Positions 9,001 to 16,142 of a stretch of DNA of 34,099 nt are shown here, in pieces. The translations under genes and the position numbers were made by a program. The notes beneath the pieces were generated by a model. That model was given only the letters and a program-made list of their open reading frames with translations. It made no database searches and was not told the origin of the DNA. Position 1 is the stretch's first letter; every line of letters begins with the position of its first letter. Source of the stretch: Clostridia bacterium (GTDB lineage Bacteria; Bacillota; Clostridia; Christensenellales; Borkfalkiaceae); NCBI GenBank assembly GCA_017471945.1, contig JAFURH010000011.1, forward strand, positions 1 through 34,099, written 5' to 3'.

Positions 9001-9149
9001 ACGTTTACGTCCAGATCTTTCGAGGTTTGTATTTCGGAAGCTCCGTTGGACGTAGACGGGCTTTCCTCCGTATCGCACGCGCTACAACCGGTGAAAGCGA
9101 ACAAGGAAGCCGACAACAAAGCAAGCGCCGTAAATTTTAATTTTTTCAT
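6003..9149 (-). CDS. Large LRR lipoprotein with Ig-like (Big_2) and Fn3-like domains
   Basis: This 1048-residue lipoprotein has the lipobox FAFTGC with Cys22. Two bacterial Ig-like Big_2-type domains follow: one with VATVDATGLVTAKSVGTA at about 45-115, one at about 120-210. Next come an Fn3-like segment (about 215-293, LAWTAIDGAEGYEVKIN) and a cysteine-pair region (CTTPATVVFQCETC). Three LRR_5 blocks follow, each with units like ITKVILPETVYSIGSSAF and each linked by an H...CxxCG element (CTVCGEAQ, CTRCGTVD, CTVCGAWD). The last roughly 265 residues parallel the C-terminal part of the downstream 742-residue LRR protein, including the WWHF...VVVWT tail. It should be lipid-anchored outside the membrane. 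A role in glycan or host-surface binding is inferred from family and from its place in a sugar-importer operon. SD AAGGAG; 15 bases from the DUF4838 gene. Confidence 0.87.
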   Translation of the reverse strand: MKKLKFTALALLSASLFAFTGCSACDTEESPSTSNGASEIQTSKDLDVNVVNEEMKLGDVLKIEAKSNSGTAIVFTSLNEAVATVDATGLVTAKSVGTAFILITAGEAEKTVKISVVQDSYGVTLNQTDINLLVGARHELKATLTKNGVAYEDEQVTWSFEATEGTLADIADCTFEGNRANIQAKAVGSITATATLGSVSASCEITVLNASATALSSPVVTVTDCDTLAWTAIDGAEGYEVKINDGQWLFTNETTYSVAEEADGGEDFKVQVKAVSAYNNFDNYDSEPTLITVEHDWDEGTSETVATCTTPATVVFQCETCEREKVVEGHYEDHNYADVVADLYAGVTDGKYGVCTVCGEAQSPAVQYTYDQASNSYIVSGIDLVALEAVTDGAIYVASTYDDGEHGELPVTALGKGAFAKVRSIKRLYLPTSVTLIGSDSLSYCSSLEFLAMPGVTKTWESSKDAETGETKLGFNNACYRSSNIKEVIVNKDFRLSVQMFATDYNNSAKTVNLFVLGGADESNVFVQGNNNMLTGAQFYLPRNPEQLSCKEWVYNADGSIDYVEDHVFEDGACTRCGTVDGQGIVYVYGTAKNGDGKEVNGYIVNGLDEFEGTVVNVLKEYNDGVHGTLPVIGVEKNAFLNNTVITKVILPETVYSIGSSAFQQCAALETVIMPGVVSNASKSINQLADNSFLDCPSLTTIVVSELWANATQIFLVRTDRISGYEAKLDVYVTKAKTETSVRYQNWIDRPETVNLVKQNMFTNNTYYYDQSAACGTWKWNGGVYGGEIVLQPPHDYDENDKCTVCGAWDPKGIEYTYGTVTLANTLTVGEEKIQNFTGYIVKGLLDTHTGTVVTVPDTFDDGVNGEANVISVAANAFMRNKTITKVILSENVLVIGGSAFQECTALQTVIMPGVIDKYAGDGTGGSNIGANAFLDCSALETLVVSTLNQTMGQYFWVRTEGYTAKVKVYRYNTDGTADFGSSCRFTNHTQANMFVTSTPTDGKPTADELAKGGYYLYSEVAPPAEQWETTEYWWHFVDGEVVVWTKA

Positions 9150-9164
9150 AATTTTCTCTCCTTT

Positions 9165-11045
9165 TTATGCACTCTCTTTACTCATAATGCCGTATTTTGC
9201 AAATTTTTCTTCTATTTCCGACATAATTTTCGAATATTCTTCGTCCGAATAATATTGTTTATAATCGGATACTTCCTGATAACGCATAATCACGTATTCT
9301 TTATCTACCCGTTCTTGAAGAATCGCCTTTTCCGTAGCCGTTTTACTGCTGCGTTCGATGGCGTTGAAGGCGTTTTCAAGGACGTTTAGCATACGCAAAT
9401 ACGTTGCGCGCGACCAGTTCGAGGCGTTCATCGTTTTGTCGTAAACGCCGACGCATTCCGTTTGCTGCACCGTCGCGGTGATATTCGCCTGCTGACGGAT
9501 GATTTCGTAAAACTCTTTCATATACGAAGCCGCGTCTTTATAATAATAGGTCATAAAGCGATTGACCAGCTCTTCCGTTTCGTAAGAAGAGTTCCAAAGC
9601 GCTTTCGAATGGAGATAGTATCTTAACGCGCCGAAAGGATTGGTAACGTTTTTACCGCCCGTCGAGATATAATAATCCAAGCCGACTTCGTCCAACAGCG
9701 GAACGGAATTCACCATCGAATCCCAGTTATTGAAATACGCAAGCACGTCCGAATAGTCCTGATTATAAAGGTAGGTGGACAAGTGATCGGTACAAGCCGC
9801 CCAGCCCTTAAAGCGTTCGGTGTAGACCTCGTTTGTCTCGCAAGCGTCCTCGCCGAAGGGGTGGGAATAGCAAGCGTCGATCGTGGCGTAGCACATTCCG
9901 ACGTTGGGACGGCAAACCACCGTTTCGTCGATCGGCGAATAGCTTCCGTCTTCGTTTTGCTTTACGGGCGGCTGCTCGTAGGCGTAATAAGCGAGTCCGT
10001 AGATCGTGATATCTCTGTCCGGATTCCATTGCTTGATCCCGTCCGCTACTTTATTGACGAACTGCACGAAGATACCGCCGCCACCGCCGTACTTGCTGTA
10101 CGAAGCCGAACAATCGGCGCAATCGCAGCTCGAACGGAGATCCGAACCGCCGATCATTGCGTAGATCGCGTTCGGCGAGCTTTCCAACTTCGTGATCATT
10201 CGCTTGATGTATTCTTGCGTCATTTCCTCGTTGGAATAGCAAAGCTGGTCGTTGCCGTACCAATCTGGATGCTCCGCTTGATAGGTCGCAGGAGGCAAGA
10301 TAACGAACGTGGTATGCGTCCACGAGCTGATCGCGTACAAGCTCCCGTTGAAGCCGATACCGCCCGTACCGCTCGCATACATATACATACGCGCCGCTTC
10401 CTGTATGGCGTTGGGATTATACTTTAAGCCCAACGTTTCCGTCGCCAAGACCACGGGGCCTTTTACGGCGGGGACGTACTCGTACTCAAAATCGTATAAA
10501 GGCAAGCTGGCGTGCGGCTCGTAGTAAACGTAGTCGTTCGCGAACGCTTCGAAGGCGATCTCGTATTCGAGGAATTTATACACCGAGAAAAGCGTACCGT
10601 AATCGCGCGCGCCCGCCATATACACCGTGCGGTCTTTGGTGTGGATACTGGGTCCCGTTTCGCCCATCGTATCGTAATCGATCGTAATATCCGTCTGTGC
10701 TTTTAAAAGCGTGGTGTTGCCAACAGAAAGATAGGATTTGGAATTATCGTGTACGAGTCCCGCGTCCGTAATGATATTCAATCGGCAATTGGTGGATTCT
10801 TCCAAAAAATCGCGAAGCTCTTCCGCCGCGTAGCCTTCCACGTAGGTCGCCTGCGCGGGAATGACGATTTTGTAATCGCTTTTCCCGTTTTCGACGAGGC
10901 TGATCTCCTCGCCTCCGCTTTGCGCTACGGCAAAAGAAGCGGGTTCGACGTTGGTCTTTGCTCTACCGCTCTGATTATCCGAGGAATCGCACCCGACGGC
11001 AAACAACAGCGTCGTTGCCAAAATAACTGAAAATATTTTTTTCAT
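9165..11045 (-). CDS. DUF4838-domain lipoprotein, putative cell-surface glycan-active protein
   Basis: The 626-residue protein is a lipoprotein with Cys19 in LLFAVGC. Residues about 45-150 resemble the non-catalytic N-terminal domain seen before alpha-glucuronidases and hexosaminidases (IVIPAQATYVEGYAAEELRDFLEE). The central part (about 210-480) is of DUF4838 type. It carries a HPDWYGNDQLCYSN segment, an IGGSDLRSSCDCADCSA cysteine cluster and ITIYGLAYYAYEQPP, in what looks like a TIM-barrel fold. A helical C-terminal region follows. DUF4838 proteins occur in polysaccharide-use loci and are suspected glycosidases, but I know of no firm reaction to assign. It is the only enzyme-like extracellular protein in the window, so it could trim polymers or hold oligosaccharides before import. 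SD GGAGGAG; spacing of 13-15 bases on both sides. Confidence 0.82.
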   Translation of the reverse strand: MKKIFSVILATTLLFAVGCDSSDNQSGRAKTNVEPASFAVAQSGGEEISLVENGKSDYKIVIPAQATYVEGYAAEELRDFLEESTNCRLNIITDAGLVHDNSKSYLSVGNTTLLKAQTDITIDYDTMGETGPSIHTKDRTVYMAGARDYGTLFSVYKFLEYEIAFEAFANDYVYYEPHASLPLYDFEYEYVPAVKGPVVLATETLGLKYNPNAIQEAARMYMYASGTGGIGFNGSLYAISSWTHTTFVILPPATYQAEHPDWYGNDQLCYSNEEMTQEYIKRMITKLESSPNAIYAMIGGSDLRSSCDCADCSASYSKYGGGGGIFVQFVNKVADGIKQWNPDRDITIYGLAYYAYEQPPVKQNEDGSYSPIDETVVCRPNVGMCYATIDACYSHPFGEDACETNEVYTERFKGWAACTDHLSTYLYNQDYSDVLAYFNNWDSMVNSVPLLDEVGLDYYISTGGKNVTNPFGALRYYLHSKALWNSSYETEELVNRFMTYYYKDAASYMKEFYEIIRQQANITATVQQTECVGVYDKTMNASNWSRATYLRMLNVLENAFNAIERSSKTATEKAILQERVDKEYVIMRYQEVSDYKQYYSDEEYSKIMSEIEEKFAKYGIMSKESA

Positions 11046-11058
11046 ATCTCGCTCCTCC

Positions 11059-14000
11059 TTATTTTGCTACGATCGTAAATTCTTTCACCGCTTCGTTGCC
11101 CGAATCGTCCATCGCCACGTAACGCAACACGTACGTTCCCGCTTTGGTAAAGGTATATTTATATTCGTCTTTGCCGCTGATCAATTTGCGAACGCCGCTG
11201 GGATTGGTGATATACGCGTAAACCGTAATTTTCTCCAGCGCAGACGAATCGTCCGTTGCCGTTGCTTTGGGAAGGGTGACAGTTTTTCCGACCCCGACTC
11301 TCGTCGGTACTTTTCCGACTTGCAGCACGGGATTCACGAAATCTTTGGCGACTATGTTGACTTGTCTTCTGACCGACGTGCCGCCAGCGTCCTTCGCCGT
11401 ATAATATAACGTATACGAACCCGCTTCCTCGAAAACGAACGACGAATTTTTTTCCAACTTTTGCGAAACGAGAATATAATTGCCGCCCTTCTGAATGGAA
11501 ACGAAGACGTCGCAATATTCTCCGTCGAGCACGTCGAACGCGCGCAGTTTTGCAAATTCATACTTCTCGTTTACGTAAACGTTGGCAGAACCGCTGATCG
11601 AATCGTTTGCGCCGATCAGCACGGGACCCGTCGTATCCTTCGCCGTCTGCATCATCACTTGACCGCCGATCGAATCGATTTCCAGCTCGCTGCTGCCCGT
11701 AATGCCCGCGCACTCGAAGGTAACGTAGACGCGACCGCTCGTGAAGCCTGTGAACGCCTCGCCTTGGCTGTTGCCCGTCAATTTGACGAGAACGTTGCCG
11801 TCCGCATCTAAAAGATCCAACGTTTCGGGATCGTACGAATACCCGAAGTTAAAACGCTTCGTTCCGCCGAATTCGGTATCGTAACGAGCGACGAATTTAC
11901 CGTTCACGTATAACCCGACGTTTTCTTTCCCGCCCCACGTATACCGTTCCAACGTAAGCTCTATCTCCTCGTTTGCGCTTTCGCTATCGGAGAGCCGCAC
12001 GCGGACTTGCTCGAAGTTATTGTACGAAGAAAGCGTTTCGCCGTTCTCCCCTACTTTTTTCATCGTGATGGAGAAGGTCAGATTCAGCATATCCTGCGGA
12101 AGCGCCGTGAGGAATTGCGCCGAAGCCGTTTCCTGCGACCCGTCCGCCGTCAAACGGTACGCCTTATTGGAATAGCCCTTTGCAAAGCCGTCTACCCAGA
12201 AATAATTATCCACTAAGGGCAACGGCGTTTCGCTATTGCTTTCCGCCGCGGGATCGTTGACTTGGATCTCCACTTCGTAAACGGCGTCGTATGCTTCTCC
12301 CGCCAAGCTCTTTGCGACGTATTTCACGGTATGCGTGCCCGCCGTTTGCGGCGTATACGTAAGGGTATCCGTGACGTCGAGCTCGTCGAAATATACTTCT
12401 ACGGGTACGAAAATAGTCATCTCGTCTTTATGCGCCGTCGCGCTCACTCTCGGCAAGCTTACCTCTCTCCCCACGAGATTGACCTTGGAGAAATTGGGGA
12501 GCTCCATAACGGGGATAAACCCGTCGGAAACCGAGATCACCTTTTCGAACGTTCCGACGTTTCCGATTTGGTCGGTCGCCGTGTACGTCACGACGTAGTC
12601 GCCGCTTTGCGTAGGATAAAAATAATCTTCTTTCCCGAAATTATATACGGGGATTTCCGCCTCGCCGAACTTTACCGTTCTGGCGACCGAAATATTTCCG
12701 ATACCGCCTGCGGTGCTCCCTTCGTATAAGCTGATCTTTTGCCCGACCGTCGCTTCGGAAACGATCTCCTCGCTGATCAAATAGATCGGCGCGTCGTATT
12801 CCGTTCCCGCTTCCACGTATACCGTTTTCGAGCCCGTGATATACGCGTTGCTCGCCGTGTATACGATCGCGTAACGACCCGCTTTCGTCGACGTAAATCT
12901 TCCGTTCTTCAACAGCGTGGGCGCTCCGTCCGGATCGTAGATCGCCACGTTTACCGAACTCATTTTAAAGCCGTAATTATCGTAAGCCGTCGCTTCGAAA
13001 ACGGGATATTCTCTGCCTACCGTTGCTTTGGGCAAGGAATTTTCGCTGTAACCGAACGTATCCACGTTGATTTTAACGTCTTTCGAAACGGCGTTCCCGT
13101 CGCCCGAGAGATCCGTCCCGCCGATCGACATAAAGATCAGCGAGGATTCGTTTGCCGATCTGGGTACGACGCTCACTTCCATATATACTTGGTTGGTCGT
13201 GAACCCTTCCCAAACGTATTCCTGCTCGACCATCGTGGGATCGTCGTAGTCCAATATGAGCTTGGGCGCAAGCGCGCGCTCGGGATACGTAATGCCGTAC
13301 AAGCCCTTCTCCTGCGCAACGTAGCTTAATTGAAAGGCGTTGGAGGCGGTGGGCATCCCCGAAGGCTTCCCTGCCAAGGAGGAATAAATTTGCGGTCCGA
13401 AGGCGTTCGGTTCGCCGCTCACCATACCGTACGGCGTATACATATCGTTGACGGAAGTCGTTACGCGCGTCGTGTAAACGTCCTGATCCGCCGCGTTTAT
13501 GTATACGTAGTTGTTTTCGTCGTGGATATCGATGAGCTTGATCTCCACTGCTTGTATCAAACGGGTCGCCGCCGTACCGACGTCGGCTGTCGTCAGCCAT
13601 TCGGGCATATCGGTGATAAAGCTGATAAACTCGTCGTATTTCGTCGTCGTACTGAGATCGATAACGCCGTTATAGCGGAAGCTCCCGCCCGTGCTGTCGA
13701 AATCCACCTTAACGCCGTTAAAATAATCGTAATCGCACCAGCTGCCGACCGTTACGTTTTGCGTAAACGTACAGCCGCCCAGATCGGTAAACAGCGTGGT
13801 ATAGTCGCCCGCGACGACGGAAAAGGTTTTCATTTCCGAATATTCCTGCCCGCCGATCGTCGTGTAGTATTTTAATTTATATTCGCCGTAAACGTCGAGT
13901 TTCGCTTCGTGATAGCTCGTTCGTCTGCCGTCGGGATAGATAAGGACGTGCTCTACCGCTTGTTCCGAGCCGTCTACGATTGCTTTGCCGTAGGGAACGG

Positions 14001-14154
14001 AAAAGTTTTCGTTCAGCAAATACGAATTTTCGAACTGCTCGATCTGAATACTTACGGTTTCGTCCGCGTCGCTCGGAAAGATATCCACCGCCGCCGTAGC
14101 GACGATTGCCGATAATCCGAGCAAGCCGAAAGAAATCCAAGCTTTTTTCTTCAT
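11059..14154 (-). CDS. Secreted multidomain Ig-like / concanavalin-like beta-sandwich protein
   Basis: This 1031-residue protein has an N-terminal signal segment (MKKKAWISFGLLGLSAIVATA) without a lipobox. Rough layout: an Ig-like domain at 35-115; a beta-rich region at 115-345; three Ig-like domains at about 360-640, with repeats of the type GRYAIVYTASN, GDYVVTYTATDQIGNVG and GTHTVKYVAKS; a concanavalin/LamG-like domain at about 660-850 (VRVRLSDSE, LYVNGKFVARYDTEFGG); then two more Ig-like domains ending TYVLRYVAMDDSGNEAVKEF. There is no LPXTG or C-terminal helix, so anchoring is unclear. The Ig modules resemble the DUF5011/Big families used as stalks, and the two beta-sandwich regions are candidate carbohydrate-binding modules. 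It sits between the permease and DUF4838 genes with a good GGAGAT site, so it is probably part of the same glycan-capture system. Confidence 0.8.
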   Translation of the reverse strand: MKKKAWISFGLLGLSAIVATAAVDIFPSDADETVSIQIEQFENSYLLNENFSVPYGKAIVDGSEQAVEHVLIYPDGRRTSYHEAKLDVYGEYKLKYYTTIGGQEYSEMKTFSVVAGDYTTLFTDLGGCTFTQNVTVGSWCDYDYFNGVKVDFDSTGGSFRYNGVIDLSTTTKYDEFISFITDMPEWLTTADVGTAATRLIQAVEIKLIDIHDENNYVYINAADQDVYTTRVTTSVNDMYTPYGMVSGEPNAFGPQIYSSLAGKPSGMPTASNAFQLSYVAQEKGLYGITYPERALAPKLILDYDDPTMVEQEYVWEGFTTNQVYMEVSVVPRSANESSLIFMSIGGTDLSGDGNAVSKDVKINVDTFGYSENSLPKATVGREYPVFEATAYDNYGFKMSSVNVAIYDPDGAPTLLKNGRFTSTKAGRYAIVYTASNAYITGSKTVYVEAGTEYDAPIYLISEEIVSEATVGQKISLYEGSTAGGIGNISVARTVKFGEAEIPVYNFGKEDYFYPTQSGDYVVTYTATDQIGNVGTFEKVISVSDGFIPVMELPNFSKVNLVGREVSLPRVSATAHKDEMTIFVPVEVYFDELDVTDTLTYTPQTAGTHTVKYVAKSLAGEAYDAVYEVEIQVNDPAAESNSETPLPLVDNYFWVDGFAKGYSNKAYRLTADGSQETASAQFLTALPQDMLNLTFSITMKKVGENGETLSSYNNFEQVRVRLSDSESANEEIELTLERYTWGGKENVGLYVNGKFVARYDTEFGGTKRFNFGYSYDPETLDLLDADGNVLVKLTGNSQGEAFTGFTSGRVYVTFECAGITGSSELEIDSIGGQVMMQTAKDTTGPVLIGANDSISGSANVYVNEKYEFAKLRAFDVLDGEYCDVFVSIQKGGNYILVSQKLEKNSSFVFEEAGSYTLYYTAKDAGGTSVRRQVNIVAKDFVNPVLQVGKVPTRVGVGKTVTLPKATATDDSSALEKITVYAYITNPSGVRKLISGKDEYKYTFTKAGTYVLRYVAMDDSGNEAVKEFTIVAK

Positions 14155-14181
14155 AAATATCTCCTTTTTTTATTTTTTGCG

Positions 14182-14193
14182 GGATACGTATCC
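14182..14193 (-). promoter_or_regulatory. Small palindrome between permease and Ig-protein genes
   Basis: The 12-base palindrome GGATACGTATCC is flanked by GC pairs. It lies in the 44-base gap between the permease stop and the ribosome site of the Ig-like protein gene. It may form a short intercistronic hairpin that adjusts relative expression. No T tract is present, so it is unlikely to be a terminator. Confidence 0.3.
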
Positions 14194-14198
14194 GCCGA

Positions 14199-15104
14199 TC
14201 AACCCTTTAAACCGCCCATCGTCAGATTTCCCATAATCTTATTTCTGAAAATAACGAACACGATCAGAACGGGGAGGGTCGCCAAAAAGCTGACTGCCAT
14301 CAGAATAGGCTTTGAAGCTGCGCGGTTGCCTCTCTGGAACCAGTACAACGCATACGCGATCGTCGGATTCTGAGACCAGAAGATCATAGGCGTATAATAA
14401 TCGTTCCAATAGTTGATGAAAAGCAATACGAATACCGCCGAGATCGCTGATTTTCCGAGAGGGAGCATAATCTGGAAAAAGATCTGGAAATGCCCCGCGC
14501 CGTCGAGCTGCGCCGCTTCTGCGTACGTCCACGAGATGCTTTTATACGTGCTGTAAAATACGAGGAAATAGATACCCGTATACTGACACTTCATAATGCA
14601 AAGTTCCAACAGATTGATATCGTTGACGCCGCCGAAAAAGAATTTGGCAAGCTGCATTTCCGAAGGTAAGTTCCCGACGATGGGGATCAGCATTACGATA
14701 ACCGCCGTGGTGTAGATCACTTTATTCAATTTAAAGCGGTATTTCGCGCAAGCGTATCCCGTCATCAAACAGGTCGCCACGTGGAAGAAGGATTGCGATA
14801 ACGCATAGAGAAGCGAATTGAGAAACAGCTCTTCGAGATAATACGTATGCATCATCTTCGACACTTTGAAAATATCGAACGCCGTGATATAATTATCGAA
14901 ACGCCAACCGAAATTGTTGTTTACCGCCGTCGATTGCGGCAAGCCGAAAATATTGTTCTTGAAGTCCATCTGATGCTTTAAGGAGGACAACAGCCCCCAG
15001 CCCAACAAAAAGAGCATTAGGAAACAATATACGCCGATCACGACCAATGAAATAATCGCAAAAACGTCTAACTTAAAAGTTTTTTTCTTTTTTACCTTAG
15101 CCAT
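14199..15104 (-). CDS. Carbohydrate ABC transporter permease, LplC/YtcP type
   Basis: A 301-residue inner-membrane permease of the MalG/LplC group with six predicted helices. The cytoplasmic EAA loop is intact: WTYAEAAQLDGAGHFQIFFQIMLPL at about residues 185-209, the contact site for the ATPase. The C-terminus (FRNKIMGNLTMGGLKG) is typical of YtcP/LplC proteins. ATG 15104 is preferred over an in-frame GTG at 15119 because GAGGAGT sits seven bases before it. It begins four bases after the stop of the partner permease. With that permease and the solute-binding lipoprotein it would form an importer for oligosaccharides. LplC-type systems in Bacillus handle galacturonides and related sugars, which fits the nearby CHEV-type GH4 gene. 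Confidence 0.92.
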   Translation of the reverse strand: MAKVKKKKTFKLDVFAIISLVVIGVYCFLMLFLLGWGLLSSLKHQMDFKNNIFGLPQSTAVNNNFGWRFDNYITAFDIFKVSKMMHTYYLEELFLNSLLYALSQSFFHVATCLMTGYACAKYRFKLNKVIYTTAVIVMLIPIVGNLPSEMQLAKFFFGGVNDINLLELCIMKCQYTGIYFLVFYSTYKSISWTYAEAAQLDGAGHFQIFFQIMLPLGKSAISAVFVLLFINYWNDYYTPMIFWSQNPTIAYALYWFQRGNRAASKPILMAVSFLATLPVLIVFVIFRNKIMGNLTMGGLKG

Positions 15105-15108
15105 TTTT

Positions 15109-16131
15109 TTACTCCTCACTCGGTCCGTATTTTTCCATTAAGAATTTGACCAGCAACGTCAACGGCGCAACCACGATGGTGAAGAGGAATCCCCCTGCCG
15201 CCGCTTCGGGGTACGCGCTTTCTCCGCCCGGCGTTTCGCCGTTCCCCGCGACCAAACAGAAGAAGTAATGCCCCAGCGTGATCGTGCAGGGCGCGCTTCC
15301 TCCGTCGCCGAAGAAGGAGAAGAAGTAGCCGTAATTCGTAAAGAACCCTGCGAACGCAACGACCGTATACGTCGTAATCGTCGGGAAAATGGCGGGAATG
15401 ACGATATGAATAAACTCCTGGAAGAAATTCATATTTTCCAATCTGCCGTATTCGACAACATCCTCGGAAATACCGCTCATCGCCCCCAAATATACGACCA
15501 TACCGCCCGCAAATCCCAGCCAACAGCCGAAAATGAGCACCGTTTTAAATCCGTACATCGTTTCGGGGTTTCGCCCGTCGAGCAGATCTAATCCCGGCGA
15601 ATTGAATATCTCGGGTATGCCGTATTGCAGGAAGTAACGCCCCAACAAGACGAATACGATAGACGGAACTACGCTGGGCAAAAACAGGATCACTTTGAAA
15701 AATCCCGCGCCCGGCAAGTTCTTCCAAACGCAATACGCCACGAAAACGTTCAACGGAAGCATCAGGAGCTGAACGAGAAATTGAATTCCCGAACGCCGCA
15801 TTTCGTCCAACAAGCCCGTGCCTTCTATCCATAACTTATCCCAAACTTTACCGATTTCCGTCAAGCCGCTGAAATAGAATTCGCTCTTATTGACGTCGTA
15901 GGATTGAAACGCCAACAATATGGAATTGATGTTTTTGCCTATGTAGAAAATGGCAAATTGAACGAGCGGGAAAACGAGAAACAACGTCAAAAATATAGTT
16001 TCGTTCTTTTTCACCGAGGATAAGCTCTTCTTCTTTTTTGGTTTATCCCCGCCGAAAAGCTTTACCTTTATCCCATATATCCACCATTTAAAACGGCGCA
16101 TTAAACCTTGTTCGTAATCTTTGTTTTTCAT
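15109..16131 (-). CDS. Carbohydrate ABC transporter permease, LplB/YteP type
   Basis: A 340-residue permease with a long positively charged N-terminus (KPKKKKSLSSVKK) followed by six predicted helices. The EAA loop is degenerate (DVVEYGRLENMNFFQEFIHIVIPAIFP, about residues 220-246), keeping the IPAIFP end but not EAAxxDGA. That is common in one subunit of such heterodimers but more extreme here. It lies between the solute-binding protein gene (11 bases upstream) and the second permease gene (4 bases downstream), the LplA-LplB-LplC order of Bacillus. No ATP-binding subunit is present, so the system probably relies on a shared MsmX-type ATPase encoded elsewhere. A loop near 275-315 rich in Gly, Pro and Glu is longer than usual. 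Confidence 0.9.
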   Translation of the reverse strand: MKNKDYEQGLMRRFKWWIYGIKVKLFGGDKPKKKKSLSSVKKNETIFLTLFLVFPLVQFAIFYIGKNINSILLAFQSYDVNKSEFYFSGLTEIGKVWDKLWIEGTGLLDEMRRSGIQFLVQLLMLPLNVFVAYCVWKNLPGAGFFKVILFLPSVVPSIVFVLLGRYFLQYGIPEIFNSPGLDLLDGRNPETMYGFKTVLIFGCWLGFAGGMVVYLGAMSGISEDVVEYGRLENMNFFQEFIHIVIPAIFPTITTYTVVAFAGFFTNYGYFFSFFGDGGSAPCTITLGHYFFCLVAGNGETPGGESAYPEAAAGGFLFTIVVAPLTLLVKFLMEKYGPSEE

Positions 16132-16142
16132 CGCTTAGCCTC

